NCBI RefSeq assembly: GCF_002914525.1 | Contig: NZ_LODW01000033.1 | Location: 161,667 to 225,666, forward strand | Reading direction: 5' to 3' | DNA length: 64,000 bases | From: Rhizobium hidalgonense | GTDB taxonomy: Bacteria; Pseudomonadota; Alphaproteobacteria; Rhizobiales; Rhizobiaceae | In this document: piece by piece, positions 26,710-34,004 of the stretch | Layout of the letters: each line of letters starts with the position of its first letter | Numbering within the stretch: the stretch's first letter is position 1 | The notes under the pieces: model-generated | What the model was told of the DNA's origin: nothing | What the model saw: the letters and a program-made list of their open reading frames with translations, nothing else | Database searches by the model: none | Position numbers and translations under genes: made by a program

Positions 26710-28143
26710 TCAGGCGCTGTCGGCAAGCGGGGAATTCTGGCCGAGCCAGGCGGCGCAGTCGGCAAGCGCGCGGCGCGCGATCAATTGCCGCTTCATGATC
26801 GTCTTATCCTTGCCGCGGAAGCGCTTGACGCCCTCGGGCTTGACGATCGAACCGGGCTGAAGCTCCGGAAACAGCCCAAAATTGATGTTCATCGGCTGGA
26901 ACGAGCGTTTGCCCGGCTCCTCGTCGGTGACGATATGCCCGCCGGTGATATGGCCGAGCAGCGAGCCGAGCGCCGTCGTTGCCGGCGGCAGCGAGATCGC
27001 CTCGCCCTTGCGTTCGGCGGCGGCGAAGCGGCCGGCCATCAGCCCGACGCTGGCGCTTTCGACATAACCCTCGCAGCCGGTGATCTGGCCGGCGAAACGC
27101 AGGCCGGGCCGCGATTTCAAAGTCAGCGACGGGGTAAGCAGGGTGGGGGAATTGATATAGGTGTTGCGGTGTAGGCCACCGAGGCGGGCGAACTCCGCAT
27201 TTTCCAGGCCTGGGATCATCCGGAAGATTTCCGCCTGCGCCCCATATTTCAGCTTGGTCTGGAAGCCGACCATATTGTAGAGCGTGCCGAGCGCATTGTC
27301 CTGGCGCAGCTGTACGACGGCATAGGCCTTGACCGTCGGATTATGCGCGTTCGTCAGCCCCATCGGCTTCATCGGACCGTGGCGCAGCGTCTCGCGGCCG
27401 CGTTCGGCCATCACCTCGATCGGCAGGCAGCCGTCGAAATAAGGCGTGCCTTCCCATTCCTTGAAACCCACCGTGTCGCCTGATATCAGCGCGTCGACGA
27501 AGGCATTGTACTGCGCTTCGTCCATCGGGCAATTGATGTAATCCTTGCCTGTGCCGCCGGGGCCCACCTTGTCGTAACGCGACTGATACCAGCAGATATC
27601 CATGTCGATGCTCTCGCGGTAGACGATCGGCGCGATGGCGTCGAAGAAGGCAAGCGAATCCTCTCCCGTCTCCGCCTGGATGGCACTGGCAAGCGACGGC
27701 GCCGTCAGTGGTCCGGTGGCGACGATGGCAAGATCCCAGTCGTTCGGCGGCAGGCCGGTGATCTCTTCGCGCAGGACGGTGATCAGCGGGTGGTCATCGA
27801 TCGCCCGGGTCACCGCCTCGGAGAAGCCATCGCGATCGACGGCGAGTGCGCCGCCGGCCGGCACTTGGTGCCGATCCGCCGTGGCCATGATCAGCGACCC
27901 GGCCATGCGCATCTCGGCATGGATGACGCCGACGGCATTGCTGGTCGCGTCGTCGGAACGGAAGGAATTGGAGCAGACCAGTTCGGCAAGACCGTCGGTC
28001 TTATGGGCATCCGTACCGCGCACCCCGCGCATTTCATGCAGGATGACGGGAACGCCGGAACTGGCGATTTGCCAGGCGGCTTCTGAACCGGCGAGCCCGC
28101 CGCCGACGACATGGATAGGGGAATAGGAGGAGATCGTGTTCAT
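26710..28143 (-). CDS. trmFO: Methylenetetrahydrofolate-tRNA-(uracil-5-)-methyltransferase TrmFO
   Basis: Folate- and FAD-dependent enzyme making 5-methyluridine at position 54 of the tRNA T-loop. The N-terminal FAD dinucleotide-binding motif is [16 protein letters not shown]. The family segments [42 protein letters not shown] and [20 protein letters not shown] follow. The conserved Cys in CSNSF and GCEGY are present. At 477 residues it is of normal length. It is monocistronic and convergent with the gene before it; upstream lie two terminators and the DUF1127 genes. TrmFO replaces SAM-dependent TrmA in alphaproteobacteria. Confidence 0.95.
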   Translation of the reverse strand: MNTISSYSPIHVVGGGLAGSEAAWQIASSGVPVILHEMRGVRGTDAHKTDGLAELVCSNSFRSDDATSNAVGVIHAEMRMAGSLIMATADRHQVPAGGALAVDRDGFSEAVTRAIDDHPLITVLREEITGLPPNDWDLAIVATGPLTAPSLASAIQAETGEDSLAFFDAIAPIVYRESIDMDICWYQSRYDKVGPGGTGKDYINCPMDEAQYNAFVDALISGDTVGFKEWEGTPYFDGCLPIEVMAERGRETLRHGPMKPMGLTNAHNPTVKAYAVVQLRQDNALGTLYNMVGFQTKLKYGAQAEIFRMIPGLENAEFARLGGLHRNTYINSPTLLTPSLTLKSRPGLRFAGQITGCEGYVESASVGLMAGRFAAAERKGEAISLPPATTALGSLLGHITGGHIVTDEEPGKRSFQPMNINFGLFPELQPGSIVKPEGVKRFRGKDKTIMKRQLIARRALADCAAWLGQNSPLADSA

Positions 28144-28194
28144 TCCGGGCTGATATCATGTCGGCAGGTGCGATCCAACACCTCGGAATCAAAA

Positions 28195-28214
28195 ACGGCG
28201 CCTGAGGGCGCCGT
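28195..28214 (-). terminator. Terminator of the first DUF1127 gene
   Basis: Perfect stem ACGGCGCC/GGCGCCGT with a four-base loop. On the minus strand it is followed by TTTTTGATT, 30 bases after the micro-protein stop. Confidence 0.85.
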
Positions 28215-28243
28215 CTTGGAAGCATCGCGCTAGCGGCCCGCTA

Positions 28244-28387
28244 TTAGCGGAACGAGCGGGATGCGATATTGCGGATGTCGTAGCGGCTGACGCCGATATC
28301 GGACAGGGTCTGGTTCGAAAGGCCGCCCAGTTCGTTGAGCGTACGGCGGTAGCTGAGCCAGCTTTTTGCAATGCGGATCGGGTTCAT
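28244..28387 (-). CDS. DUF1127 micro-protein, copy 1
   Basis: A 47-residue basic protein: MNPIRIAKSWLSYRRTLNEL, then a short Gly-Gly turn, SNQTLSDIGVSRYDI and the C-terminus RNIASRSFR. This is the DUF1127 (YjiS-like) pattern: an Arg-rich N-terminal helix, then L-x-D-I-G-[VI]-x-R-x-[ED]-I. The start has GAGGAA eight bases upstream. Rhodobacter CcaF1, a homologue, binds RNA and affects sRNA maturation, and Agrobacterium homologues affect phosphate and carbon metabolism. The gene has its own terminator and leader, so it is probably monocistronic. Low molecular weight makes it easy to miss in gene calling. Its 3' region, unlike copy 2, lacks a CCUCC hairpin. Confidence 0.88.
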   Translation of the reverse strand: MNPIRIAKSWLSYRRTLNELGGLSNQTLSDIGVSRYDIRNIASRSFR

Positions 28388-28615
28388 TGTCTTTTTCCTC
28401 AAACAAATGTCCGCTGGATGGCGGGATCGCCTATCTCTCTGCGGTTGATGTTTATCTAGGCGATATCAGTGCTTTTGTGCAGTGCAAATAAAAGGCGTCT
28501 GCTATGCAATTGTGCAATGTGATGCATGCCAATTAAGCGATGGATATTTTTTGAGCGGGCTAAGGAAGCGGGCAAAGCCGTGCAACCGACGCGGCAGTGC
28601 CTAGCGACAAAGAAA
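28388..28615. other. Upstream region of DUF1127 copy 1 and spacer to the copy-2 terminator
   Basis: About 230 bases with no gene. On the minus strand the AT-rich part (about 28470-28520) holds TTTGCACTGCACAAAA and TTGCACAATTGCATAG, related to sequences upstream of the other two transcripts nearby. The rest, 28540-28610, shows nothing. Confidence 0.5.
28479..28517 (-). promoter_or_regulatory. Candidate promoter/operator elements upstream of DUF1127 copy 1
   Basis: Read on the minus strand this contains TTGCACAATTGCATAG (28502-28517) and TTTATTTGCACTGCACAA (28479-28496). The first nearly matches a sequence upstream of DUF1127 copy 2 and the second one upstream of the nearby sRNA. TTGCAC in the second could serve as a -35 hexamer with a -10 near GATATC. 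Confidence 0.4.
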
Positions 28616-28641
28616 ACGCCCGCTGTGGGTACAGCGGGCGT
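28616..28641 (-). terminator. Terminator of DUF1127 copy 2
   Basis: Perfect 11-base-pair stem ACGCCCGCTGT/ACAGCGGGCGT with loop ACCC on the minus strand, followed by TTTCTTTG. Confidence 0.92.
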
Positions 28642-28703
28642 TTCGATCGAGGACGATCGGCTTGGGAGGAAGCAGCGATCGCCTTGAATTAGCGGGAGGA
28701 AGC
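28642..28703 (-). ncRNA. CCUCCC-loop hairpin in the 3'UTR of DUF1127 copy 2, possible UTR-derived sRNA
   Basis: Read on the minus strand, the region after the DUF1127 stop forms CGATCG-CT-GCTT-[CCTCCC]-AAGC-CGATCG, a two-part stem presenting CCUCCC in a six-base loop, then the strong terminator. The ten-base string GCTTCCTCCC occurs twice: in this loop stem and over the last four sense codons of the protein gene. CCUCC is complementary to Shine-Dalgarno sequences. In Rhodobacter a DUF1127 mRNA (ccaF1) carries CCUCCUCCC hairpins downstream that are processed into CcsR sRNAs. This is the same layout with a shorter motif. Processing and function are inferred. Confidence 0.5.
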
Positions 28704-28835
28704 CTCACGGGCAACGCGATGGATGTCCGAACGGTCGATGCCGAGGTCGTGCAATTCGCGGTTGCTCATGCGGCCGAGTTCAGTGATGGTCTGACGGTAC
28801 TTGCGCCAGTTATTGAAAGAGCGAGAGAAGTTCAT
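28689..28835 (-). CDS. DUF1127 micro-protein, copy 2
   Basis: A 48-residue Arg-rich protein: MNFSRSFNNWRKYRQTITEL, then GRMSNRELHDLGIDRSDI and HRVAREASSR. The DUF1127 consensus L-x-D-L-G-I-x-R-S-D-I is complete. It is a divergent paralogue of copy 1, sharing the WxxYRxTxxEL and SNxxLxDxGxxRxDI patterns. AAAGGGG nine bases before the ATG is the ribosome-binding site. The last codons and the 3'UTR carry CUUCCUCCC sequences and a hairpin. A role in RNA metabolism or post-transcriptional regulation is suggested by homology to RNA-binding CcaF1 but is not demonstrated here. Confidence 0.9.
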   Translation of the reverse strand: MNFSRSFNNWRKYRQTITELGRMSNRELHDLGIDRSDIHRVAREASSR

Positions 28836-29039
28836 GTTAAGCCCCTTTCTGAGGGTTTGATCTGCCAGCAGCCACTGATCGGCGCTGACCTCTATTTGAT
28901 GACCGGAATATATGTTGCGGCGCGAAAGAGGAAAACAGCCAAGTTTTCAGATCACCTATGCGGATTGTGCAACGCTCACAGGGTGTTTGACTAAGACTCG
29001 CCGCTTTTTGGTCAACGATTAGGCAGAATGGTTCTCAGG
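28836..29039. other. Leader and promoter region of DUF1127 copy 2
   Basis: No gene is visible. On the minus strand GTTGCACAATCCGCATAG (28956-28972 and flank) resembles the element upstream of copy 1, 120 bases from the start codon. A second candidate, CTTGGC with ACATATATT further on, has too long a spacer for a normal heat-shock promoter. Downstream of it the leader appears to be 80-130 bases. Confidence 0.45.
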
Positions 29040-29240
29040 AAGGCAATCTGGTTTGGCGCCCTGCACAGGTGCCCGTGCTCCAAGACGCTGCTCCCTCCGT
29101 GGTGCCGCCTGCGTCCACCGTAAAGAGGCGTTTCGCGTCGGATCGAAAGCCGCCCATTTATGGGCAGCCTCGGTGGGGCCGGTGAGGCGGCAGGCTCGCA
29201 CGACGGGGCCAAACCCCCGAAATCCTGAGAGCGCTAAATG
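29040..29240. other. Unassigned GC-rich block with opposing open frames
   Basis: Two overlapping frames on opposite strands (about 70-77 residues each, very rich in Arg, Ala and Pro) span this block. Neither has a ribosome-binding site or a recognisable domain. Local inverted segments (GCCGCCTGC/GCGGCAGGC, GCCCATTTATGGGC) suggest a dispersed repeat or structured element rather than a protein gene. I cannot name it. Confidence 0.35.
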
Positions 29241-29263
29241 TTTTGATTGCATTTTTGCTCAAT

Positions 29264-29294
29264 AAAACGCCCGCCGGGGGAGGATCCGGCGGGC
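29264..29294 (-). terminator. Rho-independent terminator of the anti-SD sRNA
   Basis: Nine-base-pair stem GCCCGCCGG/CCGGCGGGC with a loop containing TCCTCCCC, then GTTTTATTG on the minus strand. Confidence 0.92.
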
Positions 29295-29452
29295 GCATTA
29301 TGGTGACTGGCAACTGGGAGGAGGAGTGTTGCCAGCCTTATCGCAGTGCGCTTGGGAGGAGGAGCGCGCGGCTGCGAATCTCGTCGCGGACAATCCATCC
29401 GCGGGCATCCGGCAGAGCCGGGCCGGGGCGCCATCCCCGTGCTTCGATGACT
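29264..29452 (-). ncRNA. sRNA with three anti-Shine-Dalgarno hairpin loops (NfeR1/alpha-r14 or cuckoo-RNA type)
   Basis: On the minus strand two hairpins display CUCCUCCUCCC. The first (29343-29375) has stem TGCGCT/AGCGCG with flanking GCAG/CTGC. The second (29307-29335) has a perfect eight-base stem CTGGCAAC/GTTGCCAG. The third is a rho-independent terminator whose loop reads ATCCTCCCC, followed by TTTTATTG. Two or more adjacent hairpins each exposing CCUCCUCCC define the so-called cuckoo RNA family, and NfeR1 (alpha-r14) of Sinorhizobium has redundant anti-SD loops. An upstream small stem CGCGGA/TCCGCG lies at about 29385-29403. The 5' end is placed from a candidate promoter; a processed form of about 120 nucleotides is equally possible. 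Confidence 0.78.
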
Positions 29453-29459
29453 TTTTAAT

Positions 29460-29489
29460 AGTATGACTAATTGGATTTTTGCAGTGCAA
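29460..29489 (-). promoter_or_regulatory. Candidate sigma-70 promoter for the anti-SD sRNA
   Basis: On the minus strand TTGCAC (-35) and CATACT (-10) are separated by 18 bases in an AT-rich tract. Around the -35, TTTATTGCACTGCAAAAA matches the sequence upstream of DUF1127 copy 1. The remaining region up to the DUF2157 gene (29490-29682) holds nothing else recognised. Confidence 0.4.
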
Positions 29490-29682
29490 TAAATTCATGA
29501 GGGATGTGCGCTTAGCGCATACCTCTCCAGCATACGCTTACAATAGCACTAATGACGTTAGCGGCCGGTTAATACTCGCCCCAATTTAGACCAATGAGGA
29601 ATTTGTATATTTGTCGTGAGGACGTTTATAACGACGGAAGCGCAGCGCTGGAATGAGCGTCGCGAAAATAAGGGGTGGGAGC

Positions 29683-30786
29683 ATGTATCGCGGCAGATTG
29701 GAGCGGGATCTCTCGCTCTGGGTGGGCAAAGGCCTGTTAGGCCAGGAAACGGCGACCACGCTTCTCGCCGAATATGACGGTCGCCCGGCAAGCTTCAGCC
29801 TCGGCCGGGTGCTGATGGCACTGGCAGCGGTGCTGCTTGCATCAGCCATCCTGCTGGTCGTCGCCTCCAACTGGGAGGCCATCCCGCGCCTTGTCCGCGT
29901 AGGCGTCGTTCTGGCGCTGATCTGGGTGGTACATATCGCCGCCGCCCGGATGCTTGCCCGCGGTGCGACAGCGGCCGCAGGCGGCTTGCTGGTCATCGGC
30001 GCCATGAGTTTCGGCGGCGCCATATCGCTGGTTGGGCAGATGTATCATCTCTCCGGCGACGAGCAGACGGTGATGTATCTTTGGTTCGCCATCGCGACCA
30101 TCTCGGCAATCCTGTTCCGTTCGGGCGCAGTGACCGTCGTCGCCGGCTTCCTCTCCTGGGCGTCCTTTGCCGTCTACCTCCAGAATTACGACACGCACTG
30201 GGTCGGCCTCGATCCCTGGATGGCGCCCGTCATGGCGGCGATCACAATCGCCCTGGTGCGCTATACCGACGCCGAGCGGGCCCGCCATCTCGCCTATCTG
30301 CTTTTGATCGGCTGGCTCGCCTGGCTCTATACTCTATATGAGGAGATCGCCGTTGCGCTCGCCTTCGCCGTCGGCGGCATGGCGGCCGTCGTCCTGGCGG
30401 CGTTGCCGCTCCCGCGCATCGCTTCCCTGGTCAGGACCGCCGGTGCTGCCCCGGCCTTCTACAGCTTCCTCGTCGCGGCAATCGGTTTCCTGCTGCTGCA
30501 TATCGAAATCGAGGGCGGTTGGCGGCTGGTGGTGCTTGGAGTGGCGACGCTTGCCGCGTCCGTGCTGGCGATCGCCCTGCATGGCAGGGACAACGGTGCG
30601 GTGCGTTATCTCGCCTACATGAGTTTTGCCGCCGAAATGCTTTATCTCGCCTCCGTCACGGTCGGCTCGATTCTCGGCACGTCGAGCCTGTTCCTGTTCT
30701 CCGGTCTGGTGGTGGCGCTGGTTGCCTGGCTCGTCATCCGTCTCGAACGGCGGTTTTCGGCGAATGCACAGGGGGAGCGCGCATGA
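29683..30786 (+). CDS. DUF2157-domain multi-pass membrane protein
   Basis: An inner-membrane protein of about 367 residues. The N-terminal cytoplasmic DUF2157 helix (RDLSLWVGKGLLGQETATTLLAEYDGR) is followed by about ten hydrophobic segments, beginning VLMALAAVLLASAILLVVASNWEAIPR, a characteristic DUF2157 pattern. The start at 29683 is preceded by GGGGTGGGAG; an in-frame ATG ten codons upstream overlaps this site and is less likely. The stop overlaps the next gene (ATGA). DUF2157 proteins are commonly paired with GDYXXLXY proteins, as here. No biochemical function is established. Confidence 0.85.
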   Translation: MYRGRLERDLSLWVGKGLLGQETATTLLAEYDGRPASFSLGRVLMALAAVLLASAILLVVASNWEAIPRLVRVGVVLALIWVVHIAAARMLARGATAAAGGLLVIGAMSFGGAISLVGQMYHLSGDEQTVMYLWFAIATISAILFRSGAVTVVAGFLSWASFAVYLQNYDTHWVGLDPWMAPVMAAITIALVRYTDAERARHLAYLLLIGWLAWLYTLYEEIAVALAFAVGGMAAVVLAALPLPRIASLVRTAGAAPAFYSFLVAAIGFLLLHIEIEGGWRLVVLGVATLAASVLAIALHGRDNGAVRYLAYMSFAAEMLYLASVTVGSILGTSSLFLFSGLVVALVAWLVIRLERRFSANAQGERA

Positions 30787-31373
30787 ACTCGCTCCTGGCA
30801 AGGCTGCAATCCGGCAGAGGCTATGTGCTTTCGGCAATCATCGTCGCCGGCCTTCAGACCGTGATCCTCGGCACGATCATCCAGAGCCGCGCGTCGATCC
30901 TCAATAGCGGTGCCGAGGTGCTGCTGAAGACGGCGCCCGTCGATCCGCGTGATTTCCTTCGCGGCGATTATGTCGTCTTGAACTACGACATTTCCTCGGT
31001 GCCGGTGCAGACGGTCTCAGGCGGCATTCCGGCGGAGCCCGGCAAGCGCACGTTATGGGTTCGGTTGAAGAAGCAGGAGGACGGTTTCTGGACGGTGATC
31101 GAATCGTCCTTTCACGGGCTGCCGCCGCTGCCGGAGACCGTGATCCTGCGCAGCCAGCCATTCTATAGTGGCGGACTTGCCGCCGGCGACAGCATCCGCG
31201 TCGAATACGGCATCGAGCGCTATTACGTTCCCGAAGGCGAGGGAAAGCCGATCGAGGAGGCCCGAAACGGCGGCAATGTCGCCATATCAGTACGCGTCTC
31301 GCCTGATGGAAGCGCGCAGATTCGCGGTCTTCTCGTCGACAACAAGCCGGTTTACGACGAGCCGCTCTATTGA
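30783..31373 (+). CDS. GDYXXLXY-domain membrane-anchored protein
   Basis: A 196-residue protein with one N-terminal transmembrane helix (YVLSAIIVAGLQTVILGTII) and an extracytoplasmic domain holding the family signature RGDYVVLNYDIS. It continues with a beta-rich domain and a signature RVEYGIERYYVPEGEG. It overlaps the DUF2157 gene by four bases and is translationally coupled, so the two probably form a membrane complex. The GNVAISVRVSPDGSAQIRGLLVDNK C-terminus is typical. Function unknown. Confidence 0.88.
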   Translation: MNSLLARLQSGRGYVLSAIIVAGLQTVILGTIIQSRASILNSGAEVLLKTAPVDPRDFLRGDYVVLNYDISSVPVQTVSGGIPAEPGKRTLWVRLKKQEDGFWTVIESSFHGLPPLPETVILRSQPFYSGGLAAGDSIRVEYGIERYYVPEGEGKPIEEARNGGNVAISVRVSPDGSAQIRGLLVDNKPVYDEPLY

Positions 31374-31525
31374 TCCGGCGGCACTTCGGGAGAGGGCGGT
31401 TTGCGGGCCGCAAATCCCTGTCATTTGCCGTTCATTTTTCCTTTGCCTCGACCAAATCGGGTGATATAGAGACGCCGCGCTCCGGAAGGCCTCATGCGCA
31501 GGCATAGGCATGCGGTTTTGTGAAC

Positions 31526-31610
<85 letters not shown>

Positions 31611-31787
31611 AGCTGTTTGCAGCGGGAGACGGAGATAGTGGTCCCGAATACCCGGAAGCGAGCGCCGTTCCCCTTTGGGCGGAATGGCAGGAATTGGGAA
31701 AAGCCACGCGCGGCACGCTGCCGGCGTCGTGCTCATCGAAACGAACGGCGTCTGGGCACGGCCGCCAGGACATGAAGGTAGGAAGAC

Positions 31788-33272
31788 ATGCAGGTTATCG
31801 AAACGCTCGCTGAAGGGCTGAAGCGCGAAATCAAGGTCGTTATCCCGGCCAAGGACATGCAGGACAAGATGAATGAGCGTCTTGCCGATGTGAAGGACAA
31901 GGTCCGCATCAACGGCTTCCGCCCGGGCAAGGTACCCCCTGCTCACCTGAAGAAGGTCTACGGCAAGTCGATCATGGCCGAACTCGTCAACGAGATCGTC
32001 CGCGAGCAGCCGGCCGCCATCCTGTCCAGCCGCGGCGAAAAGTCGGCCACGCAGCCGGAAATCGCCATGACCGAGGACAAGGACGAAGCCGACAAGATCC
32101 TCGCCGCCGAGCAGGATTTTGAATTCACGCTCTCTTATGAAGTGCTGCCGCCGATCGAACTGAAGTCGGTCAAGGGCATCAAGGTCACGCGCGAAGTCAT
32201 CGATATTTCGGACGACGAAGTCAACGAGCAGGTTCTCAAGGTCGCCGAAAGCGCCCGCGCATATGAGACCAAGACCGGCAAGTCCGCCAACGGCGACCGC
32301 ATCACCATGGATTACGTCGGCAAGGTCGACGGCGAAGCCTTCGAAGGCGGCACCGACCAGGGCGCCGAACTGGTGCTCGGCTCCGGCCGCTTCATTCCTG
32401 GCTTCGAAGACCAGCTCGTCGGCGTCAAGGCCGGCGATGAAAAGACCATCACCGTGACCTTCCCGGCCGACTATCCGGCCAAGAACCTTGCCGGCAAGGA
32501 AGCCACCTTCGACGTGTCCGTCAAGGAGGTTGCAGCCCCCGGCGCCGTCGAGATCAACGACGAACTCGCCTCCAAGCTCGGCATCGAATCTGCCGACCGC
32601 CTGAAGGAAATCGTTCGCGGCCAGATCGAATCGCAGTACGGCTCGCTGACCCGCCAGAAGCTGAAGCGCCAGATCCTCGACCAGCTCGACGAGATGTACA
32701 AGTTCGAGACCCCGAACTCGCTGGTCGATGCCGAATATAACGGCATCTGGAGCCAGGTGAACAACGACCTCGCCCAGTCCGGCAAGACCTTCGAGGACGA
32801 AGACACGACCGAAGACAAGGCACGTGAGGAATACAAGACGCTCGCCGAGCGTCGTGTCCGCCTCGGCCTCGTTCTCTCCGAAATCGGCGAAAAGGCCGGC
32901 ATCGAAGTCAGCGAAGACGAAATGCAGCGCGCCATCTACGATCAGCTGCGCCAGTATCCGGGCCAGGAAAAGCAGATCCTCGAATTCTTCCGCAGCCAGC
33001 CGGGCGCCGCCGCTTCGATCCGCGCGCCGATCTTCGAAGAGAAGGTCATCGATCACCTGCTGACCGAAATCGACGTCACCGACAAGAAGGTGACCAAGGA
33101 AGAGCTGCTCGCCGAGGAAGAAGGCGAGGCGAAGGCTGAAACCAAGAAGGCCGCCCCGAAGAAGAAGGCTGCCGCCAAGGCCGAAGCTGCCGACGCCGGC
33201 GAAGGCGAAGAAGCCGCTCCGAAGAAGAAGGCTGCTCCTAAGAAGAAGGCAGCTGACGAAAGCGCCGAATAA
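31788..33272 (+). CDS. tig: Trigger factor, ribosome-associated chaperone and prolyl isomerase
   Basis: Trigger factor binds near the ribosome exit tunnel and shields nascent chains. The 494-residue protein begins [20 protein letters not shown]. The ribosome-binding loop is [22 protein letters not shown]-type PPIase domain follows ([19 protein letters not shown]...[17 protein letters not shown]), then a long helical C-terminal chaperone domain. The end is an unusual Lys/Ala-rich tail (about 50 residues, [17 protein letters not shown]), common in rhizobial Tig. The ATG follows AGGAAG. It is monocistronic with a terminator 26 bases past the stop. Confidence 0.96.
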   Translation: MQVIETLAEGLKREIKVVIPAKDMQDKMNERLADVKDKVRINGFRPGKVPPAHLKKVYGKSIMAELVNEIVREQPAAILSSRGEKSATQPEIAMTEDKDEADKILAAEQDFEFTLSYEVLPPIELKSVKGIKVTREVIDISDDEVNEQVLKVAESARAYETKTGKSANGDRITMDYVGKVDGEAFEGGTDQGAELVLGSGRFIPGFEDQLVGVKAGDEKTITVTFPADYPAKNLAGKEATFDVSVKEVAAPGAVEINDELASKLGIESADRLKEIVRGQIESQYGSLTRQKLKRQILDQLDEMYKFETPNSLVDAEYNGIWSQVNNDLAQSGKTFEDEDTTEDKAREEYKTLAERRVRLGLVLSEIGEKAGIEVSEDEMQRAIYDQLRQYPGQEKQILEFFRSQPGAAASIRAPIFEEKVIDHLLTEIDVTDKKVTKEELLAEEEGEAKAETKKAAPKKKAAAKAEAADAGEGEEAAPKKKAAPKKKAADESAE

Positions 33273-33297
33273 TCGCTTTTCAGTTCTGAAGTTTGGA

Positions 33298-33326
33298 AGG
33301 CCCCGCCATCGTGCGGGGCCTTTTTG
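33298..33326 (+). terminator. Terminator of tig
   Basis: Nine-base-pair stem AGGCCCCGC/GCGGGGCCT with a six-base loop followed by TTTTTGTTTTTC. Confidence 0.93.
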
Positions 33327-33452
33327 TTTTTCGGCTCATCCGGACGGGCTACTCGACGCCCTCTTCATCATGGTGTTATCTTCGCCAGCAGCAACAGATA
33401 GTTGAAATAAGTATAAACCGATGCAGATCTTGCTGGTGCATGTCGCCCGGGG

Positions 33453-33480
33453 ATGACGACATGCATAAAACAACGAGCTT
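33453..33480. repeat. Second copy of the dispersed rhizobial repeat
   Basis: ATGACGACATGCATAAAA-CAACGAGCTT aligns with the element upstream of xth (ATGACGACATGCGTAAAA-ACAAAGAGCT). Here the inverted-repeat half is missing, so it may be a truncated copy. It lies in the leader of the SnoaL-like gene. Confidence 0.5.
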
Positions 33481-33502
33481 TGGGCAGTGGGAGGACCTGA
33501 AA

Positions 33503-33925
33503 ATGACTGCAAAGAAAGACATGAAGACGCTGGTCGAGGAAATCTATTCTGTGCGCGACCGTGGCGATATCGAGGGTACGCTTGCGCTGATCGGCGACGG
33601 TTGCACCTTTCGCATGGTCGGCAATGCACGGCTGGCGCCTCTGACGACTGAAACGAGCGGGCATGACTTTCGCCAAACGATAACGCAGCTTATCGCAGCA
33701 TGGGATCTATCCAAGATCAGGACGACCGGAATCTATGTGGACGAGGATGAGCAGATGGTCTTCGCCCATCGTGAAGGGGAGGTCAGGCACGTTCCATCGG
33801 GCGTGAGCTTCAATACGGAATTCGTCGACAAGATCCATTTTCAGGATGGCAAACCGGTCAAGATCGTCGAATTCGTCGACACGCTGCAAGTGGCGGAGAC
33901 GAGCCGGATGATCCAATTCGCGTAA
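33503..33925 (+). CDS. SnoaL-like (NTF2-fold) protein
   Basis: A 140-residue cytoplasmic protein of the NTF2/SnoaL-like fold: LVEEIYSVRDRGDIEGTLALIGDGCTFRMVGN at the N-terminus and HFQDGKPVKIVEFVDTLQVAETS at the C-terminus, matching the cone-shaped NTF2 pattern. The start was set at 33503 because GGGAGGACCTGAAA is an excellent ribosome-binding site; the frame runs upstream through a repeat element and is not credible there. The family includes isomerases, hydrolases and stress proteins, so the substrate cannot be named. It is monocistronic. Confidence 0.78.
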   Translation: MTAKKDMKTLVEEIYSVRDRGDIEGTLALIGDGCTFRMVGNARLAPLTTETSGHDFRQTITQLIAAWDLSKIRTTGIYVDEDEQMVFAHREGEVRHVPSGVSFNTEFVDKIHFQDGKPVKIVEFVDTLQVAETSRMIQFA

Positions 33926-34004
33926 GCGGCAACCGAAATCGGAGCCGCCAAAGCGCGTCGCATCGAACGTGATTCCTGCGACGCGCTTCAGCGCGAATTG
34001 CAAC

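Noticed and set aside
28836..28960. RpoH-type promoter upstream of DUF1127 copy 2
   Set aside because: CTTGGC is present, but the distance to ACATATATT is about 23 bases, too long for a heat-shock promoter.
28689..28994. Plus-strand frame covering DUF1127 copy 2 (from 28662)
   Set aside because: The minus-strand 48-residue DUF1127 protein has the family consensus, a ribosome-binding site and a terminator. The plus frame has no such support.
29298..29458. Small frames over the anti-SD sRNA on both strands
   Set aside because: No ribosome-binding site or start consistent with the hairpins; the sequence is explained by RNA structure and a terminator.
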